Of a DNA stretch of 64,000 bases, positions 8,908-16,486 are shown piece after piece (within the stretch, counting starts at the first letter, position 1; each line of letters opens with the position of its first letter). Below the pieces are notes generated by a model. That model was given only the letters and a program-made list of their open reading frames with translations. It had not been told where the DNA came from and searched no databases. The position numbers were made by a program, and so were the translations under genes. The stretch is from Rhodalgimonas zhirmunskyi (GTDB lineage Bacteria; Pseudomonadota; Alphaproteobacteria; Rhodobacterales; Rhodobacteraceae). The stretch covers positions 638,162 through 702,161 of the forward strand of contig JANFFA010000002.1 of assembly GCA_030848925.1 (NCBI GenBank), written 5' to 3'.

Positions 8908-9771
8908 TCAGATCGCGACCTTGCGGCTTTCGTCGAGATAGATCTCGCGCAGGCGCTTGGCCACGTTGCCCGGCGTGCCATCGCCCAGTGTCGCGCCGTC
9001 GACCTCGACCACGGGCATGACGAAGCCCGAGGCCGAGGTGACGAATGCTTCGTCGGCCTTTTTCGCCTCGTCGATGGTGAAGCTGCGCTCTTCCACTTCC
9101 ATCTGCGCTTCGCGGGCAAACCGGAGAACAGCGGCGCGGGTGATTCCGTGCAGGATGTCGTTCGACAGCGCGCGGGTGATGATCTTGTTGCCTTTCACGA
9201 TATAGGCGTTGTTCGATGTGCCTTCGGTGACGAAGCCGTCTTCGACCATCCACGCGTCATCCGCGCCCGCCGCCTTGGCCATCATCTTGCCCATCGAGGG
9301 ATAGAGAAGCTGCACCGTCTTGATATCGCGGCGGTGCCAGCGGATGTCGGGGATCGAGATGACCTTGATCCCGGTTTTCGACGCCGGGCTGTCGGCCAGG
9401 CCCGGTTTGTTCTGGGTGAACAGGACGAGGGTCGGTTTCACTTGCTCCGGATCGGGAAATGCGAAATCGCGATCGCCAGCCGATCCGCGGCTGACTTGCA
9501 AATAGACCAGCCCGTCCTCAATGCCGTTCTTCTCGACCAGCGCGCGATGGATTTCCAGAAGGTCGTCGAAGGCTTGGGGTTTCTGCATGCCCAACTCGTT
9601 CAACGAACGTTCGAGCCGCTTGGCGTGGCCGTCGAAATCGATCAGCTTGCCATCCAAAACGCTCGTCACCTCATAGACCCCGTCGGCCATGAGAAACGAC
9701 CGGTCGAAAATCGAGATCTTGGCCTCTTCTTCGGGCAGGTATTCTCCGTTCAGGTAAACGATGCGGCTCAT
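8908..9771 (-). CDS. dat: D-amino-acid transaminase (class IV, PLP)
   Basis: A 287-aa class IV aminotransferase. The pyridoxal-phosphate lysine is K151 (RRDIKTVQLLYPSM) and the paired glutamate is E183 (VTEGTSNNAY), as in D-alanine transaminases. The N-terminus YLNGEYLPEEEAKISIFDRS is also typical. It would interconvert D-alanine, D-glutamate and related D-amino acids with their keto acids. ATG at 9771 is chosen because the longer frame adds 44 unconserved residues. It lies in the same minus-strand stretch as dgcA and dgcN. Branched-chain and lyase members of the fold are alternatives but fit less well. Confidence 0.85.
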   Translation of the reverse strand: MSRIVYLNGEYLPEEEAKISIFDRSFLMADGVYEVTSVLDGKLIDFDGHAKRLERSLNELGMQKPQAFDDLLEIHRALVEKNGIEDGLVYLQVSRGSAGDRDFAFPDPEQVKPTLVLFTQNKPGLADSPASKTGIKVISIPDIRWHRRDIKTVQLLYPSMGKMMAKAAGADDAWMVEDGFVTEGTSNNAYIVKGNKIITRALSNDILHGITRAAVLRFAREAQMEVEERSFTIDEAKKADEAFVTSASGFVMPVVEVDGATLGDGTPGNVAKRLREIYLDESRKVAI

Positions 9772-9829
9772 GGGTTGGTGTCCTTTCTGGGGGCTGTCTT
9801 TGGCTGTTTCCGGGCTTGGCCGGGGTTCG

Positions 9830-10588
9830 TCAAGTGGGGTGAGGTGCAATCCGACCGGTGGCGATGCCACTGGCCCAATCTTTGCGCCCGGCCTCGCGGG
9901 CAAGCGCGATCATGCGCGCAGTGTCGTAGGGCACGTGGCGATGGCAAACGTGCCATTCGCCGACCCCGCGTTCGATCACCGCGTAAGAGGCATCCGGTGT
10001 GCAGGTCTCCATCATGTGTGGCACGGGATCTTCATCGAGATACGCGGGGCAACCGACGCTGCCGGGGTTTACGATCAACCTCCCTGCAACTCGCATCATT
10101 CGCGGTTGATGACTGTGGCCACACAAGATCACCTCAGCCTCGATACTGTTGATCAGGGCGGCGATCTCGTTCTCGGGCCGCAGTTGCACCGTGCCGTCGG
10201 GGGTGACCTGCTCCATCAAGTAACTCGCGTCGTCGTCGGGACGCGCATGGCACAGAAAGACGGATTGGTTGATCTTGGCCACGGACGGTAAATCCGCCAA
10301 CCATTGCAGTGCTTCCTTTGGAAGTTGGTCAAAGGCGACCCTGTCGGACGGCCCCATCGCATCGCGCGGTTGCTCGATCAGGTGGCGGTCGTGATTGCCA
10401 CACACGGTCAGAATCTCTGGTCGATCATGCAAAAGCGCCCAGACTTCGCGCGCCGCCAATGGGCCGCTGAAGACATCACCCAGATTGACGATCGGCATGG
10501 CGCCCAACTGATCGATATCGTCGAGGACGGCGCGCAGCGCGTCGGCGTTGCCGTGAATGTCGGCGATAACGGCCAAGCGCTGCGGCAT
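9830..10588 (-). CDS. metallophosphoesterase, YfcE-like
   Basis: A 252-aa calcineurin-like phosphoesterase. The metal-ligand blocks are all present: AVIADIHGN near the N-terminus, LGDVFSGP, VCGNHDRHL, FLCHARPDDD and ILCGHSHQPRM. Substrate is unknown; family members hydrolyse phosphodiesters or phosphorylated proteins. Start MPQRLAVIADIHGN at 10588. It lies 4 nt after the stop of dgcA (10593) on the same strand and is probably co-transcribed with it. Confidence 0.85.
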   Translation of the reverse strand: MPQRLAVIADIHGNADALRAVLDDIDQLGAMPIVNLGDVFSGPLAAREVWALLHDRPEILTVCGNHDRHLIEQPRDAMGPSDRVAFDQLPKEALQWLADLPSVAKINQSVFLCHARPDDDASYLMEQVTPDGTVQLRPENEIAALINSIEAEVILCGHSHQPRMMRVAGRLIVNPGSVGCPAYLDEDPVPHMMETCTPDASYAVIERGVGEWHVCHRHVPYDTARMIALAREAGRKDWASGIATGRIAPHPT

Positions 10589-10592
10589 CGTT

Positions 10593-11558
10593 CTATCCCC
10601 AGAGTGCGGCTTCGGAGGGGTGCACGCCGCTTTCATCGAAGGCTAGCGGCACTTCGCGGTCTTCAGCCAGCAGGAGCGGGCCGTCCAGATCGGTCACCAT
10701 CGCACCCTGCGCCACCAAAACGGCGGGCGCCATGGCAAGCGAGGTGCCGACCATACAGCCCACCATCACGTCATAGCCCCCGGCGCGCGCCGCATCGCGC
10801 AGGCGCAGCGCTTCGGTCAGTCCCCCGGTCTTGTCGAGCTTGATGTTGACGACATCATATTTGCCCTTCAGCCCGGAAAGAGTGGCCCTGTCATGGCAGC
10901 TTTCGTCGGCACAGACGGGCACCGGCCGCGTCATCCCGATCAACGCCTCATCCTCACCGGCGGGCAGGGGTTGTTCAACAAGAGCCACGCCAAGGCGCAC
11001 CAGATGCGGCGCGAGGTCGGCATAGACTTCCGCGCTCCATCCCTCGTTCGCATCGACGATGATTTTCGACGCGGGCGCACCGGCGCGCACGGCTTCGAGG
11101 CGCGCCATGTCATCCGGGGTGCCCAGCTTGATCTTCAACAGCGGACGGTGTGCATTTTTTGCGGCCTGCGCCTGCATGTTCTCGGGGGTGTCCAGCGAGA
11201 GGGTATAGGCGGTGATCTCTGGCCCCGGCGCAGGCAATCCCGCCAATTCCCAAACACGCTTACCCGCCTTCTTCGCTTCCAGATCCCAGAGGGCGCAATC
11301 CACGGCGTTGCGCGCCGCCCCGGCGGGCAGCAGGTCGTACAACGCCTCGCGCGACAGGCTGTCAGGAAGCCCCTCGATCTCTGCCGCAACGCTCTCCAAC
11401 GTCTCGCCATAGCGCGCGTAAGGCACGCATTCGCCCCAGCCCTCTACGCCAGCATCCTCGATCCGCACGGTCAGCACTTTCGCTTCGGTCCGGCTTCCCC
11501 GGGAAATCGTGAAAACCTGTGCCAGCCGAAATGTTTCGGGCGTTACCGTGATCCGCAA
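10593..11558 (-). CDS. dgcA: N-acetyl-D-glutamate racemase DgcA / dipeptide epimerase family
   Basis: A 321-aa enolase-superfamily enzyme of the muconate-lactonizing/dipeptide-epimerase group. Catalytic residues visible are the KIKLG lysine pair, metal ligands in IIVDANEGW, EQPLP and CADES, and the opposing lysine in NIKLDKTGG. Alone it would be called L-Ala-D/L-Glu epimerase, but its position beside dgcN points to DgcA, which racemises N-acetyl-D-glutamate in marine bacteria (established for the family; inferred here). It appears to start with TTG at 11558, preceded by AAAGGG. Confidence 0.8.
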   Translation of the reverse strand: MRITVTPETFRLAQVFTISRGSRTEAKVLTVRIEDAGVEGWGECVPYARYGETLESVAAEIEGLPDSLSREALYDLLPAGAARNAVDCALWDLEAKKAGKRVWELAGLPAPGPEITAYTLSLDTPENMQAQAAKNAHRPLLKIKLGTPDDMARLEAVRAGAPASKIIVDANEGWSAEVYADLAPHLVRLGVALVEQPLPAGEDEALIGMTRPVPVCADESCHDRATLSGLKGKYDVVNIKLDKTGGLTEALRLRDAARAGGYDVMVGCMVGTSLAMAPAVLVAQGAMVTDLDGPLLLAEDREVPLAFDESGVHPSEAALWG

Positions 11559-11568
11559 TGCTCCATCC

Positions 11569-11615
11569 CTTTCATTTTTCCAAAAAATACTCCCGCCGGA
11601 GGCGTCCCCCGGCGG
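11569..11615 (-). terminator. hairpin plus 3' sequence tag after dgcN
   Basis: On the minus strand CCCGCCGG (11615-11608) pairs with CCGGCGGG (11599-11592) and is followed by AGTATTTTTTGGAAAAATGAAAG (to 11569). It lies 19 nt past the dgcN stop and ends just before the dgcA start. The tag recurs at 13987 and 32039. The T-run makes intrinsic termination or attenuation between dgcN and dgcA likely. Confidence 0.7.
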
Positions 11616-11633
11616 GCAATAGGCACTATCGTT

Positions 11634-12635
11634 TCAGATCGCGGCGAGCGCGTCCACCAACCGGCCTGCGTCCTGACGGAACGGATCGACGGTCGGCAGG
11701 CCCATCCGCGATTCGACCTCGGCCATGTAGGACAGCGCGTCTTCTTCGCTCATATGCTGCGTGTTGACGGAAATCCCGATGACCTTGCAGGCGGGGTTTG
11801 CGACGCGGGCAAGTTCAAGCGCCATATCGCGCACCGCTTCGAGCGTAGGCAACTTGTAGCCCGGCAATCCGCGCATGTGCTCACGCGTCGGCTCGTGGCA
11901 CAGGACCAGCGCATCGGGCTGTCCGCCATGGATCAGGGCCATGGTCACACCGGAATAGGACACGTGAAAAAGCGAGCCTTGCCCCTCGATCATGTCCCAG
12001 TGATCCGGGTCGTTGTCCGGCGTCAGCCATTCGATCGACCCGGCCATGAAATCCGCGATCACGGCATCGAGCGGAACGCCCTTGCCGGTGATCAGGATGC
12101 CGGTCTGGCCGGTGGCGGCGAAGTTCGACTTCATGCCGCGCGCCTTCATTTCCGCGTCCATCGCCAGCGCAGTGTACATCTTGCCGACAGAGCAATCGGT
12201 ACCTACGGCAAGGCAACGCTTGCCGGTCCGCCTCTCACCGCTTGCAATCGGGTACTTCACATCGGGAACCCGCACGTCATGCAGCGCGCGCCCGGTCGCC
12301 TCGGCCACAGCCACGAGATCGGGCTCGTCGCGCAGCAGGTTGTGCAGGCCAGAGGCCAGGTCGAACCCTTCCTCAAGCGCCATGACGAGCACTTTTTTCC
12401 ACTCGGGGCTGATGATACCGCCCCGATTGGCCACGCCGATCACCAGCGTCTTGGCTCCGGCCTCTTTCGCCTCGGCCAAGGTCATGTCGGTCAGGCCCAC
12501 ATCGGCCATGCATCCCTCCATGCGATACTGACCGACTGCGTTGTCAGGCCGCCAGTCCTTGATGCCCTGCGCCACTTTCGCGGCAAGCTGGTCCGGCGCA
12601 TCGCCAAGGAAAAGAAGGTATGGTGTCTGGATCAT
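11634..12635 (-). CDS. dgcN: N-acetyltransferase DgcN (DUF1611 family)
   Basis: A 333-aa protein of the DUF1611 family, start MIQTPYLLFLGD. A P-loop-like segment CLAVGTDCSVGKMYTALAM (about residues 141-159) is visible. In marine Proteobacteria DgcN N-acylates D-glutamate so that DgcA can racemise it to the L-form, feeding D-glutamate into central metabolism; that role is taken from the family and from the adjacent dgcA. It is the first gene of the dgcN-dgcA-phosphoesterase series and is divergent from mcl1. Confidence 0.8.
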   Translation of the reverse strand: MIQTPYLLFLGDAPDQLAAKVAQGIKDWRPDNAVGQYRMEGCMADVGLTDMTLAEAKEAGAKTLVIGVANRGGIISPEWKKVLVMALEEGFDLASGLHNLLRDEPDLVAVAEATGRALHDVRVPDVKYPIASGERRTGKRCLAVGTDCSVGKMYTALAMDAEMKARGMKSNFAATGQTGILITGKGVPLDAVIADFMAGSIEWLTPDNDPDHWDMIEGQGSLFHVSYSGVTMALIHGGQPDALVLCHEPTREHMRGLPGYKLPTLEAVRDMALELARVANPACKVIGISVNTQHMSEEDALSYMAEVESRMGLPTVDPFRQDAGRLVDALAAI

Positions 12636-12715
12636 CGTCGCGCCCCGTTTTTGTGGTGTTCGCCCGATTGTTGAGCATTGAACGGGGGAGTGTATTGCAA
12701 AAAGGGCGTGAGATT

Positions 12716-12735
12716 AGAATTCCGGGGGAAATTCT
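12716..12735. promoter_or_regulatory. inverted repeat in the dgcN/mcl1 divergent promoter region
   Basis: The 307-nt gap 12636-12942 between divergent dgcN and mcl1 is AT-richer than its surroundings and must hold both promoters. AGAATT (12716-12721) and AATTCT (12730-12735) form a 6-bp inverted repeat with an 8-nt GC-rich spacer. It is a plausible operator but matches no site I know. Confidence 0.3.
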
Positions 12736-12942
12736 TGCGTGGAACTCTGAGTTTGTCGAATAAATTTCGCTCTGCCTCAGAATCGTGCAGAATATAAACT
12801 GCCGGGTGAAGCCAATCGCAAGCCTGCAGGTGACGTGCATGGGGCTTGCCGCAATGCAGAATCGGCTTGCCGCTGAGTTTGTAATTTAATATCGCTTGAG
12901 CCTGAAAGAGCGCAATATCCTTACCAACCGAAAGGCCTGCCC

Positions 12943-13899
12943 ATGAGCTTCCTCAAACAGCCCCCCGCCCCCGCCCGCCCGAACCGTTGCCAGCTCTTCG
13001 GCCCCGGCTCGCGTACTGCGCTGTTCGAGAAGATGGCCGCCTCCGCAGCCGATGTCATCAACCTCGATCTCGAGGACAGCGTCGCGCCGGATGACAAGGA
13101 CACCGCGCGCAAGAACATCATCGAAGCCACGCATGACGTTGACTGGGGCACGAAATATCTTTCGGTTCGCATCAACGGTCTGGATACGCCGCATTGGTAC
13201 AAGGACGTGGTCGAACTGCTGGAAAACGCGTCGGACCGGCTTGATCAGATCATGATCCCGATGGTTGGCAATGCCTCTGACATCTATGCCGTCGACGCGC
13301 TGGTCACCGCGATCGAGGCCGCCAAGGGCCGCAAGAAAAAGATCAGCTTCGAAGTGATCATCGAAACCGCCGCCGGCCTCGCCCATGTCGAGGAAATCGC
13401 CGCCTCCAGCCCCCGCATGCAGGCGATGAGCCTCGGCTACGCTGATTTCGCGGCCTCCATGGGTATGGCCACCACCGGCATCGGCGGCACGCAGGCCAAC
13501 TACTACATGACCCACGAAGGCCAGACCGATTATCCCGACCCGTGGCACTATGCGGTTTCGGCCATCGTCGCCGCTTGCCGGACTCATGGCGTTCTGCCGG
13601 TCGACGGCCCGTTCGGCGATTTTTCGGATGACGAGGCCTACATCGCCCATTCCCGTCGCGTGGCGACGCTTGGCATGGTCGGCAAATGGGCGATCCATCC
13701 CAAGCAGGTGAAACTTGCGAATGATGTATTCACCCCCTCGGCCGAAGCCGTCGCCGAAGCGCGCGATATCCTCGCCGCGATGGAAGAAGCCAAGAAGCAG
13801 GGCCTTGGTGCCACGACCTACAAGGGCAAGCTGATCGATATCGCGTCGATGAAACAGGCCGAGGTTATCGTGAAGATGGCCGAACTGATCGAAGGCTGA
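12943..13899 (+). CDS. mcl1: L-malyl-CoA/beta-methylmalyl-CoA lyase
   Basis: A 318-aa HpcH/HpaI-superfamily lyase with the Mcl1 N-terminus RPNRCQLFGPGSRTALFEKM, the metal-binding DVINLDLEDSVAP block, IMIPMVGN, FEVIIETAAGLAHVEEIA, and the KWAIHPKQV segment. In Rhodobacteraceae this enzyme cleaves beta-methylmalyl-CoA to glyoxylate and propionyl-CoA and makes malyl-CoA in the ethylmalonyl-CoA pathway of acetate assimilation. It stands alone, divergent from dgcN. The start follows AAAGG. Confidence 0.95.
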   Translation: MSFLKQPPAPARPNRCQLFGPGSRTALFEKMAASAADVINLDLEDSVAPDDKDTARKNIIEATHDVDWGTKYLSVRINGLDTPHWYKDVVELLENASDRLDQIMIPMVGNASDIYAVDALVTAIEAAKGRKKKISFEVIIETAAGLAHVEEIAASSPRMQAMSLGYADFAASMGMATTGIGGTQANYYMTHEGQTDYPDPWHYAVSAIVAACRTHGVLPVDGPFGDFSDDEAYIAHSRRVATLGMVGKWAIHPKQVKLANDVFTPSAEAVAEARDILAAMEEAKKQGLGATTYKGKLIDIASMKQAEVIVKMAELIEG

Positions 13900-13919
13900 G
13901 TCCAACCTTAATCTTGGAT

Positions 13920-13939
13920 GTGAGGGGCCAGCCCCTCAC
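13920..13939 (+). terminator. GC hairpin downstream of mcl1
   Basis: GTGAGGGGC (13920-13928) pairs exactly with GCCCCTCAC (13931-13939), 20 nt after the mcl1 stop. The following ACTCCCCGGGATATTTACAA is only weakly T-rich, so termination efficiency is uncertain. Confidence 0.5.
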
Positions 13940-13986
13940 ACTCCCCGGGATATTTACAATCAGATGAAGCAGGGGATCGGTCCTGC

Positions 13987-14046
13987 CTTTCATTTTTCCC
14001 GAAATACTCCGGGGGTGCGGCCACAGGCCGAGGGGGCAGCGCCCCC
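13987..14046 (-). terminator. hairpin plus 3' sequence tag after the lytic transglycosylase gene
   Basis: On the minus strand GGGGGC (14046-14041) pairs with GCCCCC (14037-14032) just past the gene's stop at 14059. Further on comes CCCCCGGAGTATTTCGGGAAAAATGAAAG (14015-13987), the second copy of the tag seen after dgcN and agmatinase. Confidence 0.5.
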
Positions 14047-14058
14047 CGGCGCTGCGCT

Positions 14059-14538
14059 TCAAGCCGGGCGAAGTCCGGTCTCGACGAGCAGGCCGCGCCG
14101 CTTGGCCTCGTAATAATAGCCGCGGGCATACCACATCACGGCCTTGTCCATATCGCCGTCCGAGACGAGCCATGCGCCGCGCAAATATTTCACGGCGTAT
14201 TTTAGATTTGTATCCGCATCGAGCAGGTCCGAGGGTTTTCCGCGGAAACCCATGGTGCGCGCGGTCTGTGGCAGGATCTGCATGAGCCCGTAATACGGGC
14301 CGTTGCGCGCGCCGGGGCGGTGGGTGCTTTCGCGGACGATCTGGCGGTGCACCAGTTGCCGGGGCACCTCGTAGTGATCCGACCACTTGTTGATCTTCGT
14401 GCGCAGTTCCGGTGTTTCATTCGGAAAGAGCGGCGGGTTGTAACCCTTGCGCGCCGGGGGCTCGGCCCGGCGGGCGCAGGCCGCAAGGGCGAAGGGCAGG
14501 GCAAACGGGGCGGCGAGGGCGGCGCGGCGGGTCAGCAT
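14059..14538 (-). CDS. lytic transglycosylase domain protein, exported
   Basis: A 159-aa protein starting MLTRRAALAAPFALPFALAAC, a lipoprotein or twin-arginine-like export signal with a lipobox-type LAAC near residue 21. The SLT-type catalytic region follows: VRESTHRPGARNGPYYGLMQILPQTARTMG carries the catalytic glutamate (VRES) and the GLMQI block. It would cleave peptidoglycan glycan strands in the periplasm. At 159 aa it is a minimal member of the family. The longer open frame is rejected because the signal peptide begins at 14538. Confidence 0.85.
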   Translation of the reverse strand: MLTRRAALAAPFALPFALAACARRAEPPARKGYNPPLFPNETPELRTKINKWSDHYEVPRQLVHRQIVRESTHRPGARNGPYYGLMQILPQTARTMGFRGKPSDLLDADTNLKYAVKYLRGAWLVSDGDMDKAVMWYARGYYYEAKRRGLLVETGLRPA

Positions 14539-14626
14539 CAACGGGACTCCGATGGTTTTGCCCGGTTTAGCCGGGCGCGCGCGCGCCTCCAATCTGCCTG
14601 TGTCTCGCTGGGCGGCTTCCCGCGCA

Positions 14627-15079
14627 TCAGGCGCGTTCGTCTTTCGGAGATCCGAGCACCACGTAGGTGGTGATTGCATTGACCTGCGGCAGTGTGCCCA
14701 GAACATCGGTGTGGAAGCGTTTGTAAGAGGGCAGGTCGGTCGCCTCGACCCGCAACAGGTATTCAACGGTGCCGGTGATGTTGTGGCACTCGCGCACCTC
14801 GGGCGCGCCCGCGATGGCGCGCTCGAATGCTTCCTGGGCCTCTTTCGTGTGCCGGTTCAGCCCGACGGCGAGGTAGGCCACGAACCCGACGCCCATCTGC
14901 CCCGGGTCGAGAACGGCGCGATAACCCTTGATCGCACCGGATTTTTCAAGTGCAGCGGTGCGGCGCAAACAGGCGGAGGGGGAGAGGCCAACCTTCGCCG
15001 ACAGGTCGAGATTGGAGATTCTGCCGTTCTGCGACAGTTCTCGCATAATATTGCGATCTATGCGGTCTAACGCGTTCAT
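14627..15079 (-). CDS. Lrp/AsnC-family transcriptional regulator
   Basis: A 150-aa regulator: N-terminal winged helix-turn-helix (LDRIDRNIMRELSQNGRISNLDLSAKVGLSPSACLRRTAALEKSG) and a C-terminal RAM effector domain (VRECHNITGTVEYLLRVEATDLPSYKRF). ATG at 15079 is preferred over an in-frame TTG three codons upstream. It is divergent from the LysE-type exporter, 73 nt apart, the classic pairing in which an Lrp protein senses an amino acid and switches on its exporter. Confidence 0.93.
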   Translation of the reverse strand: MNALDRIDRNIMRELSQNGRISNLDLSAKVGLSPSACLRRTAALEKSGAIKGYRAVLDPGQMGVGFVAYLAVGLNRHTKEAQEAFERAIAGAPEVRECHNITGTVEYLLRVEATDLPSYKRFHTDVLGTLPQVNAITTYVVLGSPKDERA

Positions 15080-15152
15080 AAGTTGCAAATCTAATGTGAG
15101 AGTAGATCAAAACGCAATCCAATGCCGCGGCTGTTTGCATATGGTTGCGTGG

Positions 15153-15755
15153 ATGACACATGATCTTTTCCTCGCCCTTCTGGGTTTTGCATTCGTTTCC
15201 TCGATCACTCCGGGGCCAAATAACCTGATGCTGATGGCATCCGGGGCGAATTTCGGCTTTCGTCGGACGGTGCCGCACATGCTGGGTATCGCTTGCGGTT
15301 TCATGGTCATGGTGGTGCTGGTTGGGACTGGCCTGATGCAGGTTTTCGATGCGTGGCCACCGGTACGAACAATCCTTACGGTCCTGAGTGTCGCCTATCT
15401 TGCATGGCTGGCGTGGAAGATTGCCCATGCCGCAGCCCCCGGTTCAGGCGGACAGGAAAGCGCGCGCCCGTTCAGCTTTTTCCAAGCGGCGCTGTTCCAA
15501 TGGGTTAATCCCAAGGCATGGACGATGACCCTGACCGCGATCACGCTTTACGCACCGGGGCGCGAATGGGCGCCGGTTGTGTTGGTCGCACTGGCATTCG
15601 GCGCAGTAAACTTGCCCAGCGTATCGGTCTGGGCCTTTATGGGGCAGCGTCTGCGCCTGTGGCTGACGTCGCCACGCCGATTGCGCGCTTTCAACTGGAC
15701 GATGGCCGCGCTGTTGCTCGCTACGTTGTATCCGGTGCTCTATCCTGCGGCGTGA
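15153..15755 (+). CDS. LysE-family amino-acid exporter
   Basis: A 200-aa inner-membrane protein with about six helices and the N-terminal signature FVSSITPGPNNLMLMASGANFGFRR of LysE/RhtB exporters; WVNPKAWTMTLTAI is also typical. Substrate is unknown. An alternative ATG lies 12 nt upstream (15141). Its stop overlaps the ATG of the downstream racemase-like gene (TGATG), so the two are translationally coupled. Control by the divergent Lrp-type gene is likely. Confidence 0.9.
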   Translation: MTHDLFLALLGFAFVSSITPGPNNLMLMASGANFGFRRTVPHMLGIACGFMVMVVLVGTGLMQVFDAWPPVRTILTVLSVAYLAWLAWKIAHAAAPGSGGQESARPFSFFQAALFQWVNPKAWTMTLTAITLYAPGREWAPVVLVALAFGAVNLPSVSVWAFMGQRLRLWLTSPRRLRAFNWTMAALLLATLYPVLYPAA

Positions 15756-16360
15756 TGCTGACGCTTTTGCACACCTCACCGGTTCACGTTGCCACCTTCG
15801 ACGCGTTGCGCGACCGAATCGCGCCTGGAACACCCTTGTGCCATATCGTGCGCGAGGACCTGATGGAGCGTGCACGAGCAGAAGGGGTGACGCCGGAGAT
15901 TGCCGCCGAAGTCGCGGCGCTTGTTTCTGGAGAGTCTGCTCTCTGCACCTGTTCCACACTCGGTGCCGTGGCCGAGTCAGCGGGCGCGCTTCGCATTGAT
16001 CGCCCGGCAATGCGCATGGCCGCCAAAAGTGGCAGGCCGGTTTTGGTTGCCTTCTGCCTTGAAAGCACACGCGCCGCCACACTTTCGCTTTTGGCGGAAG
16101 AAATGGCCCGGGCGCAAAATCCGAACCCCGTACAGCCTATCTCAATATCGCAGGCTTGGGTGCATTTCGAGCGTGGAGATCATGACTGCTTCGTTGCTGC
16201 TATCGCAGAGGGTATTGAGGCGGTGCTTGTTGATGTGACGCCTGTCATCGTTTTGGCGCAGGCTTCGATGGCGGGCGCGGCGCCGAGGTTATCGCGGTCG
16301 GGAGTGCAGGTGCTTACCACCCCCGAAGCTGCATTGAGGGCCGCGATGAAGTCGGCCTGA
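15755..16360 (+). CDS. aspartate/glutamate racemase-superfamily protein
   Basis: A 201-aa protein starting MLTLLHTSPVHVATFDALRD. The CTCSTLGAVAESAG segment (about residues 66-79) holds the candidate catalytic cysteine, and VIVLAQASMAGAAPRL occupies the place of the second half-site, where canonical Asp/Glu racemases have a second cysteine. It may therefore be a racemase or a one-cysteine decarboxylase-like relative. It is translationally coupled to the LysE exporter, suggesting that its product or substrate is exported. Confidence 0.7.
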   Translation: MLTLLHTSPVHVATFDALRDRIAPGTPLCHIVREDLMERARAEGVTPEIAAEVAALVSGESALCTCSTLGAVAESAGALRIDRPAMRMAAKSGRPVLVAFCLESTRAATLSLLAEEMARAQNPNPVQPISISQAWVHFERGDHDCFVAAIAEGIEAVLVDVTPVIVLAQASMAGAAPRLSRSGVQVLTTPEAALRAAMKSA

Positions 16361-16377
16361 TGGATTTTTTTCGGTTC

Positions 16378-16391
16378 TTGACATAAGTCAA
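16378..16391 (+). promoter_or_regulatory. FNR/FnrL-type binding site
   Basis: TTGACATAAGTCAA is a perfect TTGAC-N4-GTCAA palindrome, matching the FNR-family consensus of Rhodobacteraceae. A TATTGA hexamer at 16413-16418 is at the distance expected for a class II activated promoter on the plus strand. No protein-coding gene follows in that direction before the terminator at 16526. Confidence 0.55.
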
Positions 16392-16486
16392 AGATGAATC
16401 GTTCGTGCATGTTATTGAGGGTTTACCGATTTCGTCTCGGTATGCGCCTTGGATCCGGCCCAGAAACGTGAAGCCACGCTTGTCCC

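Noticed and set aside
10893..12674. 593-aa plus-strand frame across dgcA and dgcN
   Set aside because: Antisense to two well-supported genes and spanning their intergenic terminator; no ribosome-binding site or family.
12886..13905. 339-aa minus-strand frame opposite mcl1
   Set aside because: Shadow of the strongly conserved Mcl1 coding region.
14539..14766. N-terminal extension of the lytic transglycosylase frame
   Set aside because: It overlaps the 3' end of the Lrp-type gene and lacks protein-like sequence; the signal peptide begins at 14538.
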